Shown: piece by piece, positions 53,450 to 62,371 of the stretch | Layout of the letters: every line of letters starts with the position of its first letter | How positions within the stretch are numbered: position 1 is the first letter of the stretch | Source: an uncultured Jannaschia sp. | GTDB taxonomy: Bacteria; Pseudomonadota; Alphaproteobacteria; Rhodobacterales; Rhodobacteraceae | Direction of reading: 5' to 3' | Assembly: GCF_947494055.1 (NCBI RefSeq) | Contig: NZ_CANLTR010000007.1 | Location: 84,055 to 148,054 of the forward strand | DNA: 64,000 nt | Program-made: the position numbers and the translations under genes | Notes under the pieces: model-generated | Seen by the model: only the letters and a program-made list of their open reading frames with translations | What the model was told of the DNA's origin: nothing | Databases searched by the model: none

Positions 53450-54952
53450 ATGACCCGAACCATTCGCCTGCACGCCTCCGACAACGTCGTTACCGCGACC
53501 GGCCCGATGGAGGCCGGGGCGGCGGTGGAGGACGTGGTCACGGCGACGCTGATCCCGTCCGGCCACAAGATCGCGACCGCGCCGATCGCCACCGGCGGCG
53601 CGATCCTGAAATACGGGCAGATCATCGGCTACGCCTCCACCGACATCGCGCCGGGCGACCATGTCCACGTCCAGAACTGCGCGTTCCGGGCCACCGACCA
53701 CGCCTACGAGTTCGGCACCGACCTGCGCCCGGTCGAGCCCGCCACGGGCGACACCTTCATGGGCTACCGTCGCAAGAACGGCAGCGTCGGCACCCGGAAC
53801 TACGTCGCCGTGCTGACCTCGGTGAACTGCTCGGCCACCGCCGCCCACATGATCGCCGACGCCTTCGGGCCGGAGGAGATGGCGCAATACCCGAACGTCG
53901 ACGGCGTCTGCGCCTTCACCCACGGCACCGGCTGCGGCATGGCAGGCGACGGCGACGGGTTCGAGGCGTTGCAGCGGGTGATGTGGGGCTATGCCCGCCA
54001 TCCGAACCACGCCGCCGTCCTGATGGTGGGTCTGGGTTGCGAGATGAACCAGATCGACTGGCTGCTCGACGCCTGGGGGCTGGAGCATTCGCCGACCTTC
54101 CAGACGATGAACATCCAGAACGTCGCCGGCCTGCGCCGCACCGTCGAGGCGGGGATCGCGAAGATCCGCGCGATGCTGCCCATCGCCAACGAGGCGGTAC
54201 GCGAGCCCTGCCCCGTTTCCGAACTGACGGTCGCGCTGCAATGCGGCGGCTCGGACGCCTGGTCGGGGATCACCGCGAACCCGGCGCTGGGCCATGCCTG
54301 CGACCTGCTGGTGGCGCAGGGCGGGACCGGCGTGCTGGCCGAGACGCCGGAGATCTACGGCGCCGAGCACCTGCTCACGCGCCGCGCGGTGGACGACGCG
54401 ACGGGCGCGCGGCTCGTCGGCCTGATCGAATGGTGGAAGGACTATACCGAGCGCAACCGCGGCTCGATGGACAACAACCCCTCGCCCGGCAACAAGAAGG
54501 GCGGGCTGACCACGATCCTCGAGAAGTCGCTCGGCGCGGCGGCGAAGGGCGGGACGACCCCGCTCACCGGCGTCTACAAATACGCCGAGCAGGTCCGCGC
54601 CCATGGCTTCACCTTCATGGACAGCCCCGGCTACGACCCGGCCTCGGTGACGGGACAGATCGCGGGGGGCTGCAACCTCGTCTGCTTCACGACGGGGCGC
54701 GGCTCCGCCTTCGGCTCGAAGCCCGCGCCGACGATCAAGGTCGCGACGAACCAGACGCTGTTCGACCGGATGCCCGAGGACATGGACGTGAACGCCGGCG
54801 ACATCCTCGACGGTCGGTCCAGCGTGGAAGCGAAGGGCCGCGAGATCTACGAGACCTTCCTGCGCGTGGCCTCCGGCGAGACGACCAAGTCCGAGGCGCA
54901 GGGGTTGGGCGACCACGAATTCGTGCCGTGGCAGATCGGGGCGGTGATGTGA
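53450..54952 (+). CDS. UxaA/GarD family altronate/galactarate dehydratase-like
   Basis: 500-residue iron-dependent dehydratase. An N-terminal SAF-like domain (residues 1-95, GGAILKYGQIIGYASTDIAPG) precedes the UxaA core. The core includes FMGYRRKNGSVGTRNYVAVLTSVNCSATAA, THGTGCGM, HPNHAAVLMVGLGCEMNQ and CGGSDAWSGITANPALGHACD. These are the metal-binding and catalytic segments of altronate hydrolase. Substrate could be altronate, galactarate or a related aldonate or aldarate. It is unrelated to the IlvD/Edd dehydratase 6 kb away. Start at 53450 follows a weak site; an upstream ATG at 53416 is possible. Confidence 0.87.
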   Translation: MTRTIRLHASDNVVTATGPMEAGAAVEDVVTATLIPSGHKIATAPIATGGAILKYGQIIGYASTDIAPGDHVHVQNCAFRATDHAYEFGTDLRPVEPATGDTFMGYRRKNGSVGTRNYVAVLTSVNCSATAAHMIADAFGPEEMAQYPNVDGVCAFTHGTGCGMAGDGDGFEALQRVMWGYARHPNHAAVLMVGLGCEMNQIDWLLDAWGLEHSPTFQTMNIQNVAGLRRTVEAGIAKIRAMLPIANEAVREPCPVSELTVALQCGGSDAWSGITANPALGHACDLLVAQGGTGVLAETPEIYGAEHLLTRRAVDDATGARLVGLIEWWKDYTERNRGSMDNNPSPGNKKGGLTTILEKSLGAAAKGGTTPLTGVYKYAEQVRAHGFTFMDSPGYDPASVTGQIAGGCNLVCFTTGRGSAFGSKPAPTIKVATNQTLFDRMPEDMDVNAGDILDGRSSVEAKGREIYETFLRVASGETTKSEAQGLGDHEFVPWQIGAVM

Positions 54953-55027
54953 CGCCGGCCCCGTGGCGTTGACCGCACGGGCCGGGGCGTCCGTCATCCT
55001 TCTCGAACGGCACCGGACGCACCACTG

Positions 55028-55933
55028 ATGCCGCCGCCGATCCCGGTTTCCCGGCTCGCGCGGCCGCGCGTCGACGATGCCGGCCGCGGCATCCTGCTGA
55101 TGCTTGTGGCCAATGCCTTCTTCGCGATGAACGACACGTCGGTGAAGTGGCTGTCGCTCGCGGGGCTGCCCGCGCTGCAGCTCGCCTTCATGCGCTACGC
55201 CACGCATCTCGTGCTTTCCACCGGACCGATGCTCGGCCGCGACCATTCCGGCTGGACCGCACCCTGGCCGCTTTCGGGGCTGATGCTGCTGCGCGGGGGG
55301 CTGCTTCTCGTCTCGACCATCACCAATTTCGTCGCGCTGCGCTATCTGGACCTGACGACGATCGCGGCGATCACCTTCTCCTCGCCGATCCTCGTCTCCG
55401 CGCTTTCCGTGCCGCTTCTGGGCGAACGCGTGGGGCGGTGGCGCTGGGCGGCGATCGCCGTGGGCTTCGCGGGAGTCCTCGTCGTCGTGCGCCCCTGGGA
55501 CGCTTCGTTCCACTGGGCGATGCTCCTGTCGCTGACGAGCGCGCTAGCGCTGTCGCTCTTCTCGATCCTGACGCGGCGGCTCGCGGGGGTGGCGGCGCCG
55601 CGGACGATGCAGCTCTATGCCGGGCTGGTCGGCACGGCGATCCTCGCCCCGTTCATGTTCTGGGTCTGGCAGATGCCGGCGACGGCGTTCGAATGGGCGC
55701 TGATGATCGGCTTCGGCGGCCTCGCCTGGACCGGGCACCACTTCTTCTCGCACGCGCATGGCTTCGCGCCGGCCAGCGTGCTGATGCCCTTCAGCTACGC
55801 CTTCCTCATCTACATGGCCGCGACGGGCTTCTTGGTCTTCGGCACGGTCCCTGAGGCGACGACCATTCTCGGCGCGATGGTGATCGCGGCGGCGGGGCTG
55901 TTCATCTGGTGGCGCGAACGGAGGGTGACGTGA
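55028..55933 (+). CDS. DMT superfamily EamA permease
   Basis: 301-residue, about ten-helix inner-membrane permease of the drug/metabolite transporter superfamily. Two EamA repeats are visible: LVANAFFAMNDTSVKWLSLAGLP then LLRGGLLLVSTITNFVALRYLDLTTIAAITFSSPI, and later TMQLYAGLVGTAILAPFMFWVW with APASVLMPFSYAFLIYMA. Direction and substrate unknown. It follows the dehydratase by 75 bases and overlaps the next dehydrogenase by a GTGA, suggesting membership in the sugar-acid operon. Confidence 0.85.
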   Translation: MPPPIPVSRLARPRVDDAGRGILLMLVANAFFAMNDTSVKWLSLAGLPALQLAFMRYATHLVLSTGPMLGRDHSGWTAPWPLSGLMLLRGGLLLVSTITNFVALRYLDLTTIAAITFSSPILVSALSVPLLGERVGRWRWAAIAVGFAGVLVVVRPWDASFHWAMLLSLTSALALSLFSILTRRLAGVAAPRTMQLYAGLVGTAILAPFMFWVWQMPATAFEWALMIGFGGLAWTGHHFFSHAHGFAPASVLMPFSYAFLIYMAATGFLVFGTVPEATTILGAMVIAAAGLFIWWRERRVT

Positions 55934-56934
55934 AGGTCGGATTGATCGGGACGGGAATGGTCGCGGCGACGCATGTGGCGGCGATCCGCGACGCGGGGCT
56001 GGAGCTCGCGACGGTGCTGGCGCGCGATCCGGCGAAGACGCGGGCCTTCGCCGAGACACACGGCGCGCGGGCGGTCGAGAGCGTCGCGGCGCTCGCGGAG
56101 GGTGTCGATTTCGTCATTCTCCTGACCCCGCCCAACGCGCGGCAGGACCACGTGGCGGAACTGGCCCGGGCGGGCGTGCCGATCCTCGCGGAGAAGCCGC
56201 TCGAGCGCGACCTCGCGCGGGCGACGGCGCTGGTGGACCTCTGCGAGGCGGCGAACGTGCCCTTCGGCGTGACGCTGCAGCACCGGATGCGCCCCGCCGC
56301 AAAGGCGCTCGCGAAGGAGATGGCGGGGCTCGGGCAGATCGCCTCGGTCGACCTGCGCGTGCCCTGGTGGCGGGACCCGAGCTATTACGACGAACCCGGC
56401 CGCGGCACCTACGAGCGCGATGGCGGCGGGGTGCTGCTGACGCAGGCGATCCATTCGATCGACCTGATGCTGCATCTCTGCGGCCCCGTGGCCGCGGTGC
56501 AGGCGATGGTGGCGACGACGCCGCTCCACGATCTGGAGGCGGAGGATTTCGCGGCCGCCGCGTTGCGGTTCCGCGGGGGGGCCACGGGCGCGCTGATGGC
56601 CTCGGTCACGCACCGGCCCGGCGGGACGGAGGTGCTCACGGTCAACGGGACCGACGGTTCGGCCGTGCTCGTGGGCGGGGAGCTCACGGTCACCGGAGCG
56701 GACGGCGAACGCCGCAGCTTCGGCGAGCCGGCCGCGGGCACCGGCGGCGGGGCCGACCCGATGGCGTTCCAGCACGATTGGCACCAGGCGGTGATCGAGG
56801 ATTTCGCCGCGGCCCTGCGCGAGGGACGCGCCCCGGCGATCCCGGCGCGGGACACGCTGCCGGCCATCGCGCTCATCGACGCGATCCAGGCCTCGGCGCG
56901 GTCGGGACAACGAGAGGAGATCGAGAATGTCTGA
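55930..56934 (+). CDS. Gfo/Idh/MocA family oxidoreductase
   Basis: 334-residue NAD(P)-dependent dehydrogenase. Start is GTG in the upstream stop (GTGA) preceded by GGAGGGTGAC. Rossmann motif KVGLIGTGMVAATHVAAIRD (residues 2-21), then VPILAEKPLERDL with the catalytic Lys, and ACVSS-type LLTQAIHSIDLMLHLCGPVAAV with conserved His. Family members oxidise inositols, sugars, or pseudodisaccharides. It overlaps the next Gfo/Idh gene by 8 bases. Two adjacent related enzymes may act sequentially or as a heteromer. Confidence 0.88.
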   Translation: MKVGLIGTGMVAATHVAAIRDAGLELATVLARDPAKTRAFAETHGARAVESVAALAEGVDFVILLTPPNARQDHVAELARAGVPILAEKPLERDLARATALVDLCEAANVPFGVTLQHRMRPAAKALAKEMAGLGQIASVDLRVPWWRDPSYYDEPGRGTYERDGGGVLLTQAIHSIDLMLHLCGPVAAVQAMVATTPLHDLEAEDFAAAALRFRGGATGALMASVTHRPGGTEVLTVNGTDGSAVLVGGELTVTGADGERRSFGEPAAGTGGGADPMAFQHDWHQAVIEDFAAALREGRAPAIPARDTLPAIALIDAIQASARSGQREEIENV

Positions 56935-57922
56935 GGGAATCGCCGTCATCGGCATCGACCACCGGCACTGCTACACGATGGTCGCGAACCTGATTGAGGC
57001 CGGCGGGCATCTGGTCGGCTGGGCCACCGAGGGGGAGCCCGGCACGCTCGAGGGCTGGGTCGAGCGCTACCCCGACGCGCCGCGTCGCACGGAGGCGGAG
57101 CTGCTCGCGGACCCGGAGGTCACGATCGTGGTCACCGCGGGCGTCCCGTCCGAGCGGCCGGGTATCTCCTGCCGCGCCATGCAAGCGGGCAAGCACGTCC
57201 TGAGCGACAAGCCGGGCGCGCTGACGCAGGACGATCTGGAGGACATTCGCCGGACTGCCGGGGCGACGGGACGCATCTGGGCCGTCGATTTCAGCGAACG
57301 GTTCGAAGTGCCGGGCATGACCCGCGTCTCGCGCCTCGTGGCCGAGGGCGCCATCGGCGAGGTGATCGACGTGACGCTGCTGGCGCCACACCGGCTGAAC
57401 GCGCCGACGCGCCCGGACTGGTTCTGGGACCACGCGAAGGGCGGTGGCATCCTCGCGGATATCGGATCGCACCAGATCGAGCAGGTGCTGCACCTGTCCG
57501 GGTCCACCGAAGCCGAAATCCTGTTCGCCGAGGCCGATTGCCTGCGCGCGCCGCCGTTCCAGGACCGGGGTCGCATCGCCATGCGCACGGGCCGGACCAG
57601 CGGGACCATCCTGCTGCACTGGTACACGCCCGACGGGCTGCCCACCTGGGGGGACGGACGGCTCTTCGTCACCGGGACGGATGGCTTCATCGAGATCCGC
57701 AAATACGTCGATCCCGAGGGGGCGGAGGGCGGCAATCACGTCATCCTCGTCAACAACGACCGTTCGGAGCGCTGGCAGGCCTCCGACGAGCCGCTGCCCT
57801 TCTTCGCGGGCTTCCTCGATGGCGTCCGGACGGGCCGCATGCCGGACCCGGAGCATCCGTTCCGCGTCATGGCGCTCGCCATCGAGGCGCAGGCGATGGC
57901 GGACGCGACCGGCGCGTGCTGA
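56927..57922 (+). CDS. Gfo/Idh/MocA family oxidoreductase
   Basis: 331-residue dehydrogenase. It opens EGIAVIGIDHRHCYTMVANL, where the usual GxGxxG is replaced by GIDHRH. The catalytic Lys lies in HVLSDKPGALTQDDLEDI. WFWDHAKGGGILADIGSHQIEQVLHLSGST carries the conserved C-terminal His. The unusual N-terminal motif suggests altered cofactor use. It is coupled to the previous gene by an 8-bp overlap and to the LysE exporter at its 3' end. Substrate unknown. Confidence 0.82.
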   Translation: MSEGIAVIGIDHRHCYTMVANLIEAGGHLVGWATEGEPGTLEGWVERYPDAPRRTEAELLADPEVTIVVTAGVPSERPGISCRAMQAGKHVLSDKPGALTQDDLEDIRRTAGATGRIWAVDFSERFEVPGMTRVSRLVAEGAIGEVIDVTLLAPHRLNAPTRPDWFWDHAKGGGILADIGSHQIEQVLHLSGSTEAEILFAEADCLRAPPFQDRGRIAMRTGRTSGTILLHWYTPDGLPTWGDGRLFVTGTDGFIEIRKYVDPEGAEGGNHVILVNNDRSERWQASDEPLPFFAGFLDGVRTGRMPDPEHPFRVMALAIEAQAMADATGAC

Positions 57923-58509
57923 CCTTCGCGGCGGCGGTCGTCTTCCTGATCGCCACGCCCGGCCCCGGCGTCCTCTCGACCGCCGGGATCGGGGCCGCCT
58001 ACGGGGCGCGGCCGGGCCTGCGCTACCTCGTCGGCCTCTTCCTCGGCTCGAACGTCGTGGCGCTGGCCGTCATCTCGGGCCTGGCCGCGCTCATCCTCGC
58101 GGATGCACGGCTCCGCGTCGTCCTGCTTCTGGCCTCCGCGGGCTACCTGCTCTACCTCGCCTTCAAGATCGCCACGGCCGGCGCCCGCATCGCCTTCATC
58201 GAGGCGCGCCGGGAGCCCGGCATGATCGACGGTCTGGCGCTGCAGGCGATCAACCCCAAGGCCTATGCGGTGAACACCACCCTGTTCTCCGGCTTCCCGA
58301 TCTTCACCGAAGCGACCCTGGCCGAGGCGCTCGTCAAGCTGGCGATCATGAACGCGATCTGGGTGCCGCTGCACCTCGCCTGGCTCGGCGCCGGCATCGG
58401 GCTCCGTCGCCTCGACCTCGCGCATCGGACGCAACGGGCGATCAACGTGGGGATGGCGGTGGCGATGCTGGCGGTCGTGGGAATGGCCCTGGCCACGCTC
58501 GCCCCCTAG
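57916..58509 (+). CDS. LysE family translocator
   Basis: 197-residue exporter. It starts most likely at GTG 57916 within the last codons of the preceding dehydrogenase. VFLIATPGPGVLSTAGIGAAYGARPG (residues 9-34) is the family motif, and LQAINPKAYAVNTTLFSG the central NPK loop. Hydrophobic helices match a six-segment LysE fold. No Shine-Dalgarno is evident because of the overlap. Role may be export of a by-product of the catabolic cluster; unproven. Confidence 0.82.
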   Translation: MLTFAAAVVFLIATPGPGVLSTAGIGAAYGARPGLRYLVGLFLGSNVVALAVISGLAALILADARLRVVLLLASAGYLLYLAFKIATAGARIAFIEARREPGMIDGLALQAINPKAYAVNTTLFSGFPIFTEATLAEALVKLAIMNAIWVPLHLAWLGAGIGLRRLDLAHRTQRAINVGMAVAMLAVVGMALATLAP

Positions 58510-58971
58510 ACGGGGTGACCTATCGGGACGGCGGCCGACGGCACATCGTCGTTCACGGCCGCCTCCATCCCTCGATCCGCAGATACAGGCTGCGGCATGA
58601 AAAGCCTCCCACATGCCGGGGATCGGCAATCCGGGGGCGCGTGCCGGACCCGCTGCCCTGTTCCGATGCGACTCGTTCGGCTCGAAAAACCCGGCGCAGT
58701 GCCTCCCGTCGCACCGGACAGCTTGGCTGCGGTCGAGGGCGACGGGGAAACGCGGTCGTCGCCGCATTCGAGGATCGATGCCAAGGTCCTTGCGCCGCGT
58801 GCCGCGCACCTCTCCGGCGAGCGGACGGGCGACCTTCAGACCCCATCGCGATGCCTGACGTCACGGATATCCCTGACGCCCGTGTTGCGATCTGCCGTCA
58901 TCGGTGGTGATATCCGCGCCTGACGCGCGGCCCACGGAGCCGCCGCGACACGATCGTGGAGGAGGAGCCAT
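58510..58971. other. non-coding interval upstream of phn-type operon
   Basis: About 460 bases without a recognisable gene. Two GATATCC words (58866 and 58909) are about 43 bases apart on the same side, and CTGACG repeats near 58855 and 58873 are spaced 18 bases. They may bind a regulator of the transport operon downstream, but I cannot name one. The region just before the ATG holds GGAGGAGGAG, a strong ribosome site. Confidence 0.3.
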
Positions 58972-59958
58972 ATGTTTGTGAAACAGATGACCGTGACCAG
59001 CCTGCTTGCGGGTGCGCTGGCCCTGACCGGGCAGGCTGCGCTGGCGCAGGAGGAGTGCAGCGATCGCGGCGCGCTCGACAGCATGTATTGCGACGCGGAC
59101 GGCGACCTCGTCGCAGACGCGCCGGAGGACGAAAGCGAGCTGTCGAACCCCGACACGCTGGTCTTCGCCTACACGCCGGTCGAGGACCCGGCGATCTACG
59201 AGGACATCTGGGACCCGTTCATCGCGCATCTCGAGGAGGTCACCGGCAAGGACGTGCAGTTCTTCGCGGTCCAGTCGAACTCGGCCGAAGTCGAGGCGAT
59301 GCGGTCCGGCCGATTGCACATCGCGGGCTTCTCGACCGGCCCGACCCCCTTCGCGGTAAACCTTGCCGGCGCGGTGCCGTTCGCGATCATGGGCTCGGAC
59401 GACGGGCGCTTCGGATACACGCTGCAGGTCTACACCCAGGCGGATAGCGACATCCAGGAGATGCCGGATCTCGCCGGCAAGCGGGTCGCCCATACGTCGC
59501 CGACCTCGAACTCGGGGAACCAGGCGCCGCGGGCGCTGTTCCCCGATCTCGGCGTGGTTCCGGACGAGGATTACGAGGTGACCTATTCGGGCAGCCACGA
59601 CCAGTCGATGCTGGGCGTCGTGGCCGGCGACTACGATGCCGCCCCCGTCGCCTCGGAGGTGGTCGACCGGATGGCCGAGCGTGGTCTCTACGATCCCGAG
59701 GAAGTGCGCATCGTCTGGGAAAGCGATCCGTTCCCGACGACCTCCTATACCTACGCCCACGACCTTGCCCCCGAACTCAAGGACGCGATCGAGGAGGCGT
59801 TCTTCTCGTTCGACTTCGAGGGCACCGCGCTCGGGGAGGAGTTCACCGGCGTGAGTAAGTTCATCCCGGTCACCTACGAGGACCAGTGGGCGGTCATCCG
59901 TCAGATCCAGGCGGCGAACGGCGTGCAGTACACGCCCGAGGGCCTCGCGGCCGAGTGA
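58972..59958 (+). CDS. phnD: phosphonate/phosphate-type ABC substrate-binding protein PhnD
   Basis: 328-residue periplasmic protein of the PhnD/PtxB family, which binds phosphonates or phosphite-like oxyanions. Signal peptide MFVKQMTVTSLLAGALALTGQAALAQ. The mature region has acidic, Cys-containing EECSDRGALDSMYCDADGD before the binding domain. TLVFAYTPVEDPAIYEDIW and RVAHTSPTSNSGNQAPR (the phosphate-contact loop with Ser and Asn) are the family motifs. The N-terminal Cys pair is unusual and may form a disulfide. First gene of phnDCEE and the HAD phosphatase. Confidence 0.88.
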   Translation: MFVKQMTVTSLLAGALALTGQAALAQEECSDRGALDSMYCDADGDLVADAPEDESELSNPDTLVFAYTPVEDPAIYEDIWDPFIAHLEEVTGKDVQFFAVQSNSAEVEAMRSGRLHIAGFSTGPTPFAVNLAGAVPFAIMGSDDGRFGYTLQVYTQADSDIQEMPDLAGKRVAHTSPTSNSGNQAPRALFPDLGVVPDEDYEVTYSGSHDQSMLGVVAGDYDAAPVASEVVDRMAERGLYDPEEVRIVWESDPFPTTSYTYAHDLAPELKDAIEEAFFSFDFEGTALGEEFTGVSKFIPVTYEDQWAVIRQIQAANGVQYTPEGLAAE

Positions 59959-60009
59959 CGTGGCCTCGGGTCCGGCCGGTCTGCGGCCGGACCCTCTCAG
60001 GAGATTCCC

Positions 60010-60786
60010 ATGCTGAAGATCACCGACCTGGTGAAGCGCTACGGCGGCGGCGACCCGGTGCTCAAGGACCTCGGCCTGACGATCGAGGGCGAGAGCGTCG
60101 TCTCGATCATCGGCTCGTCCGGCGCGGGCAAGTCGACGCTGCTGCGCTGCATCAACCGGCTGGTCGAGCCGACATCGGGCTCGATCGTGCTCAACGGCAC
60201 GGAGCTGACCCGCCTGCGCGGCCGCCACCTGCGCGAGGCGCGGCGCAAGATCGGCATGGTGTTCCAGAGCTTCAACCTCGTCGACCGCCTGACGGTGATG
60301 GAAAACGTGCAGTCCGGGCGGCTGGGCTACATCTCGACATGGGCCGCAATCATGCGGCGCTATCCGAAGGACGACATCCGCCGCGCCTACGAGCTGATGG
60401 AGCGGGTGGGCATCGCGCATTACGCCAACAAGCGCGCCGACGAGCTGTCGGGCGGCGAGCGGCAGCGGGTCGGCGTCGTCCGCGCCCTGATGCAGAAGCC
60501 CGAGATCCTGCTTGCCGACGAACCCACCGCGTCGCTCGACCCGAAGACGTCGGAGCAGATCATGGGCCTGCTGCGCGATCTCTCGCGCGAGCTGAAGCTG
60601 CCGGTGCTGATCAACATCCACAACGTGCACGAGGCGCGGGAATACACCGACCGCATCGTCGGCATGCGCTACGGCCGGATCATCTTCGACGACGCGCCCG
60701 GCGCGCTGGACCAGGAGGCGATGGACCGGATCTATTCCGGCAGCCCCGCCGCCGACCGCGCCGACGGGTTGAGGCAGGCGTCGTGA
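60010..60786 (+). CDS. phnC: phosphonate ABC transporter ATP-binding protein PhnC
   Basis: 258-residue ATPase. Walker A is SIIGSSGAGKSTLLRCINR (near residue 34), then MVFQSFNLVDRLTVMEN, signature LSGGERQRVGVVRALMQ and Walker B ILLADEPTASLDPKTS. The spacing matches PhnC. It precedes the permease gene, with the last codons overlapping. It energises the PhnD/PhnE importer. Confidence 0.9.
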   Translation: MLKITDLVKRYGGGDPVLKDLGLTIEGESVVSIIGSSGAGKSTLLRCINRLVEPTSGSIVLNGTELTRLRGRHLREARRKIGMVFQSFNLVDRLTVMENVQSGRLGYISTWAAIMRRYPKDDIRRAYELMERVGIAHYANKRADELSGGERQRVGVVRALMQKPEILLADEPTASLDPKTSEQIMGLLRDLSRELKLPVLINIHNVHEAREYTDRIVGMRYGRIIFDDAPGALDQEAMDRIYSGSPAADRADGLRQAS

Positions 60787-61571
60787 GCCATCCCGACACC
60801 TGGCAACGGCCCCCGTTCATATCGAACCCGGTGCTGCGCTGGGCGGTGTATCTCGGCGTCATCGTCTATGTCGGCTGGACACTCGTCACCCTGCCGATCG
60901 ACTGGGGACGCGTGGCCGAGGGGCTCGTTCGGGCGCAACGCATCTTCGGCGGCGCCTTCCCGCCGAGCTTCGAGCGTTCGGGGCTGCTGATCGACGGGTT
61001 CCTCGAAAGCCTCAAGATCGCCGTTCTGGCGACGGCAGGTGGGGTCCTGCTGTCGATCCCGATCGCCTTCATGGCCGCGCGCAACATCGCGCCCAGGCCG
61101 GTCTTCTACCTGGGCCGGGCCATCGTCATCGTGGCACGCAGCTTCCATCCGGTGATCGTGGCCATCATCTTCGTCAAGGCCGTCGGCTTCGGGCCATTCG
61201 CCGGCGTCCTGACGCTGATCGTCTATTCCATCGGCTTCGTCGCCAAGATGCTGGCCGAGCGGATCGAGGAGATCGACTTCGGTCAGGTCGAGGCGATGCG
61301 GGCGGCGGGGGCCCCCTACTTCTCGACGCTCGCCTACGCGATCTTTCCGCAGATCATGCCGCGACAGATCGGTCTGACGATCTACCAGCTCGACTCGAAC
61401 CTGCGGGCCTCGGCCGTGGTGGGCATCGTCGGCGCGGGCGGCATCGGCGCGACGCTCGCCAACGCCTTCGGCCGCTACGATTACGACTTCGCCCTGGCCA
61501 TCACGATGGTCATCGTCGCCGCGATCCTCCTCTCCGAGGGCGTGAGCGGCTGGATCAGGAAGCGCCTATGA
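60783..61571 (+). CDS. phnE1: phosphonate ABC transporter permease PhnE (first)
   Basis: 262-residue inner-membrane permease with five or six helices. Start is GTG at 60783 overlapping phnC's stop. The EAA loop ERIEEIDFGQVEAMRAAGAPYF and the C-terminal VGIVGAGGIGATLANAFGRYDYDFALAI motif are PhnE features. It overlaps the second permease gene by 4 bases. PhnE-type transporters often use two different permeases, as here. Confidence 0.9.
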   Translation: MSHPDTWQRPPFISNPVLRWAVYLGVIVYVGWTLVTLPIDWGRVAEGLVRAQRIFGGAFPPSFERSGLLIDGFLESLKIAVLATAGGVLLSIPIAFMAARNIAPRPVFYLGRAIVIVARSFHPVIVAIIFVKAVGFGPFAGVLTLIVYSIGFVAKMLAERIEEIDFGQVEAMRAAGAPYFSTLAYAIFPQIMPRQIGLTIYQLDSNLRASAVVGIVGAGGIGATLANAFGRYDYDFALAITMVIVAAILLSEGVSGWIRKRL

Positions 61572-62371
61572 CCCTCGCCGAGATGGGACGCGACGACTGG
61601 GCGCGCTTCACCCTGCGCCAGCGCATGCAGCGCTACGCCGTCTTCGCCGCCTGCGCGCTGGCGGTGGCCTGGGCGCTTGGCTCCATCGAGATCATCTGGG
61701 CCTGGGTCTGGGACGCGCCCGTGCAGATGGGCGACCTCTTCGCCCGGATGTATCCGCCCGACCCCACCAACCTCGGCACCATCCTTCGCGTGCTGTGGGA
61801 AACGGTGAACATCGCCACCATCGCCACGGCCTTCGCGGTGATCCTGGCACTGCCGGTGGCCTACCTCGCCGCGCAGAACACCACGCCCAACCAGGCGACG
61901 CTGTGGCTCGGGCGGCTGATCCTCGTCACCTCGCGGTCGGTCAACACGATCATCTGGGCCCTCCTCTTCGTCGCCATCTTCGGCCCCGGGATCATCGCGG
62001 GCATCGTCGCGATCATGTTCCGGTCGATCGGCTTCGTCGGCAAGCTGCTGGGCGAGGCGATCGAGGAGATCGACAAGCGGCCGGTCGAAGCGCTCGAGGC
62101 GACCGGCGCGTCGCGCTTCAAGGTCATCGCCTACGCCATCGTTCCGCAGGTGATGCCGACCTTCTGGGCCGTGGCGATCCTGCGATGGGACATCAACCTG
62201 CGCGAGTCGACGGTGCTCGGCCTCGTCGGCGCGGGCGGCATCGGCATCATCCTGCAGGGCGCCATAGACACATTCAACTGGCGCGAGGCGGCGATGGTGC
62301 TGCTGGCGATCCTGGCGCTCGTCATCCTGGGCGAGATCGTCTCTGCCTGGCTCCGCCGCCGGATCATATGA
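61568..62371 (+). CDS. phnE2: phosphonate ABC transporter permease PhnE (second)
   Basis: 267-residue permease. EAIEEIDKRPVEALEATGASRFKVIAYAIVPQ is the EAA loop, and LGLVGAGGIGIILQGAIDTFNW the family end. Start ATG overlaps the first permease's TGA, and its own stop overlaps the HAD phosphatase start, so translation of all is coupled. Presumably it pairs with PhnE1 as the heterodimeric channel. Confidence 0.9.
   Translation: MTLAEMGRDDWARFTLRQRMQRYAVFAACALAVAWALGSIEIIWAWVWDAPVQMGDLFARMYPPDPTNLGTILRVLWETVNIATIATAFAVILALPVAYLAAQNTTPNQATLWLGRLILVTSRSVNTIIWALLFVAIFGPGIIAGIVAIMFRSIGFVGKLLGEAIEEIDKRPVEALEATGASRFKVIAYAIVPQVMPTFWAVAILRWDINLRESTVLGLVGAGGIGIILQGAIDTFNWREAAMVLLAILALVILGEIVSAWLRRRII

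Noticed and set aside
53414..55513. A 699-residue minus-strand frame opposite the UxaA-type gene
   Set aside because: Antisense shadow lacking recognisable domains.
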